Positions 63,496 to 64,000 of a stretch of DNA of 64,000 nt are shown in pieces. This stretch comes from Amaranthus tricolor. Lineage: Eukaryota; Streptophyta; Magnoliopsida; Caryophyllales; Amaranthaceae. The stretch's first letter is position 1. Each line of letters starts with the position of its first letter. The notes under the pieces were generated by a model. It was not told where the DNA came from, did not search any database, and saw only the letters and a list, made by a program, of their open reading frames with translations. The position numbers and the translations under genes were made by a program. The stretch covers positions 18,244,731 through 18,308,730 of the forward strand of contig NC_080056.1 of NCBI RefSeq assembly GCF_026212465.1, read 5' to 3'.

Positions 63496-64000
63496 GTTAA
63501 AGTGTGTCGTAGCGTAAACTTCTCTCAAATGGATTCTTCATCCAGTCCTCCCAATTCAAGCTCATGAAGTTCTTCACTTTCTATACCAAGCATAATGGGC
63601 AAATTTCTTCTTGACTCTAAACCCGTATCCAAAAAGGGTAAACCTACAATTGTTCCCAGGTACAAGTTTAAGCTCAGCTTTCAAAAATTTAAACCTACAA
63701 CTTTAACAAGACAAGAGCATACATGATCCAATGTGAGCAACTCAATTATAGACTTAGATAAGATCAACACTTGAAATATGATAGTTTTAGTTACATTTTC
63801 AATACAACATAACCAAACTATTAAGACTAAAGATTAGGTACTGTCGAAAATGAGTAGATAATACAAATCTTCTTCAGAGGGAAAGTTGAAATCATGCCGA
63901 CAAAACTAAGAACAAAGCAAAACTCCATCAAATTTCAAAGATGTGATTTGTTGATACTGTGTTGACAAAAAAGCTCGATCAACTTTACCACAGCATTAAT
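63496..64000. other. downstream of the RPA-like gene
   Basis: The RPA frame continues with few stops to about 63726 (SKPVSKKGKPTIVPRYK is one stretch). The rest is AT-rich with nothing recognised. No Helitron CTRR end with hairpin could be fixed before the window ends. Confidence 0.35.

Overview
Kind of DNA: this is plant nuclear repeat-rich DNA. It carries plant-type LTR retrotransposons (Ty3/gypsy with an initiator-Met tRNA primer site, Ty1/copia), a Cassandra TRIM with 5S rRNA sequence in its LTR, hAT, Mutator-like (MULE), CACTA and Helitron DNA transposons, GT-AG introns and very long TA microsatellites. The only clear host-type gene is a nucleus-encoded, chloroplast-type Ycf20-like gene. 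A eudicot is likely; Caryophyllales is only an impression from the style of the repeats. No bacterial, organellar or CRISPR structure was seen. Layout, left half: 1-4852 is the 5' part of a minus-strand gypsy element (2.3 kb LTR, primer site, extra acidic ORF, broken gag) inserted in an older plus-strand gypsy remnant (4853-5900). 10019-13316 is a Pack-MULE-like element whose long inverted arms both carry a fragment of a host WD40 gene; it holds a nested solo LTR (10599-12603). It abuts a hAT element with a nearly complete transposase (13320-16963). 19430-27850 is a decayed MULE with long inverted repeats and a MULE transposase, filled with CACTA-type sequence (from 19694) that itself holds a hAT with a perfect 8-bp target duplication (19791-21323). 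Layout, middle: 28552-31880 is a minus-strand copia pseudogene. 32488-33144 is a complete Cassandra element just upstream of the Ycf20-like gene (33707-34170), which is broken by one apparent base deletion. A LINE fragment, a hAT remnant, a 580-bp TA array and a MITE-like repeat follow. 37236-41170 is a complete CACTA element (3-bp target duplication) with a Ulp1-protease exon pair and an internal higher-order tandem repeat. Layout, right half: a decayed copia gag/protease and a hAT-like end lead into a large autonomous-type Helitron. Its Rep-helicase gene (46648-55979, interrupted by a 3.7 kb LTR that itself carries a Cassandra solo LTR) is followed by an RPA-like gene (57433-63495), in which a 5'-truncated copia element sits. 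The 3' side of that insertion was later duplicated in tandem (603 bp) at a TA array. How it works together: almost every coding segment belongs to a mobile element and nearly all are broken. The interest lies in capture of host sequence by transposons (WD40, Ulp1, RPA), tandem exon duplication at the Helitron N-terminus, four different hAT-like ends each with its own GC-rich subterminal reiteration, and exact target duplications that order the nested insertions.
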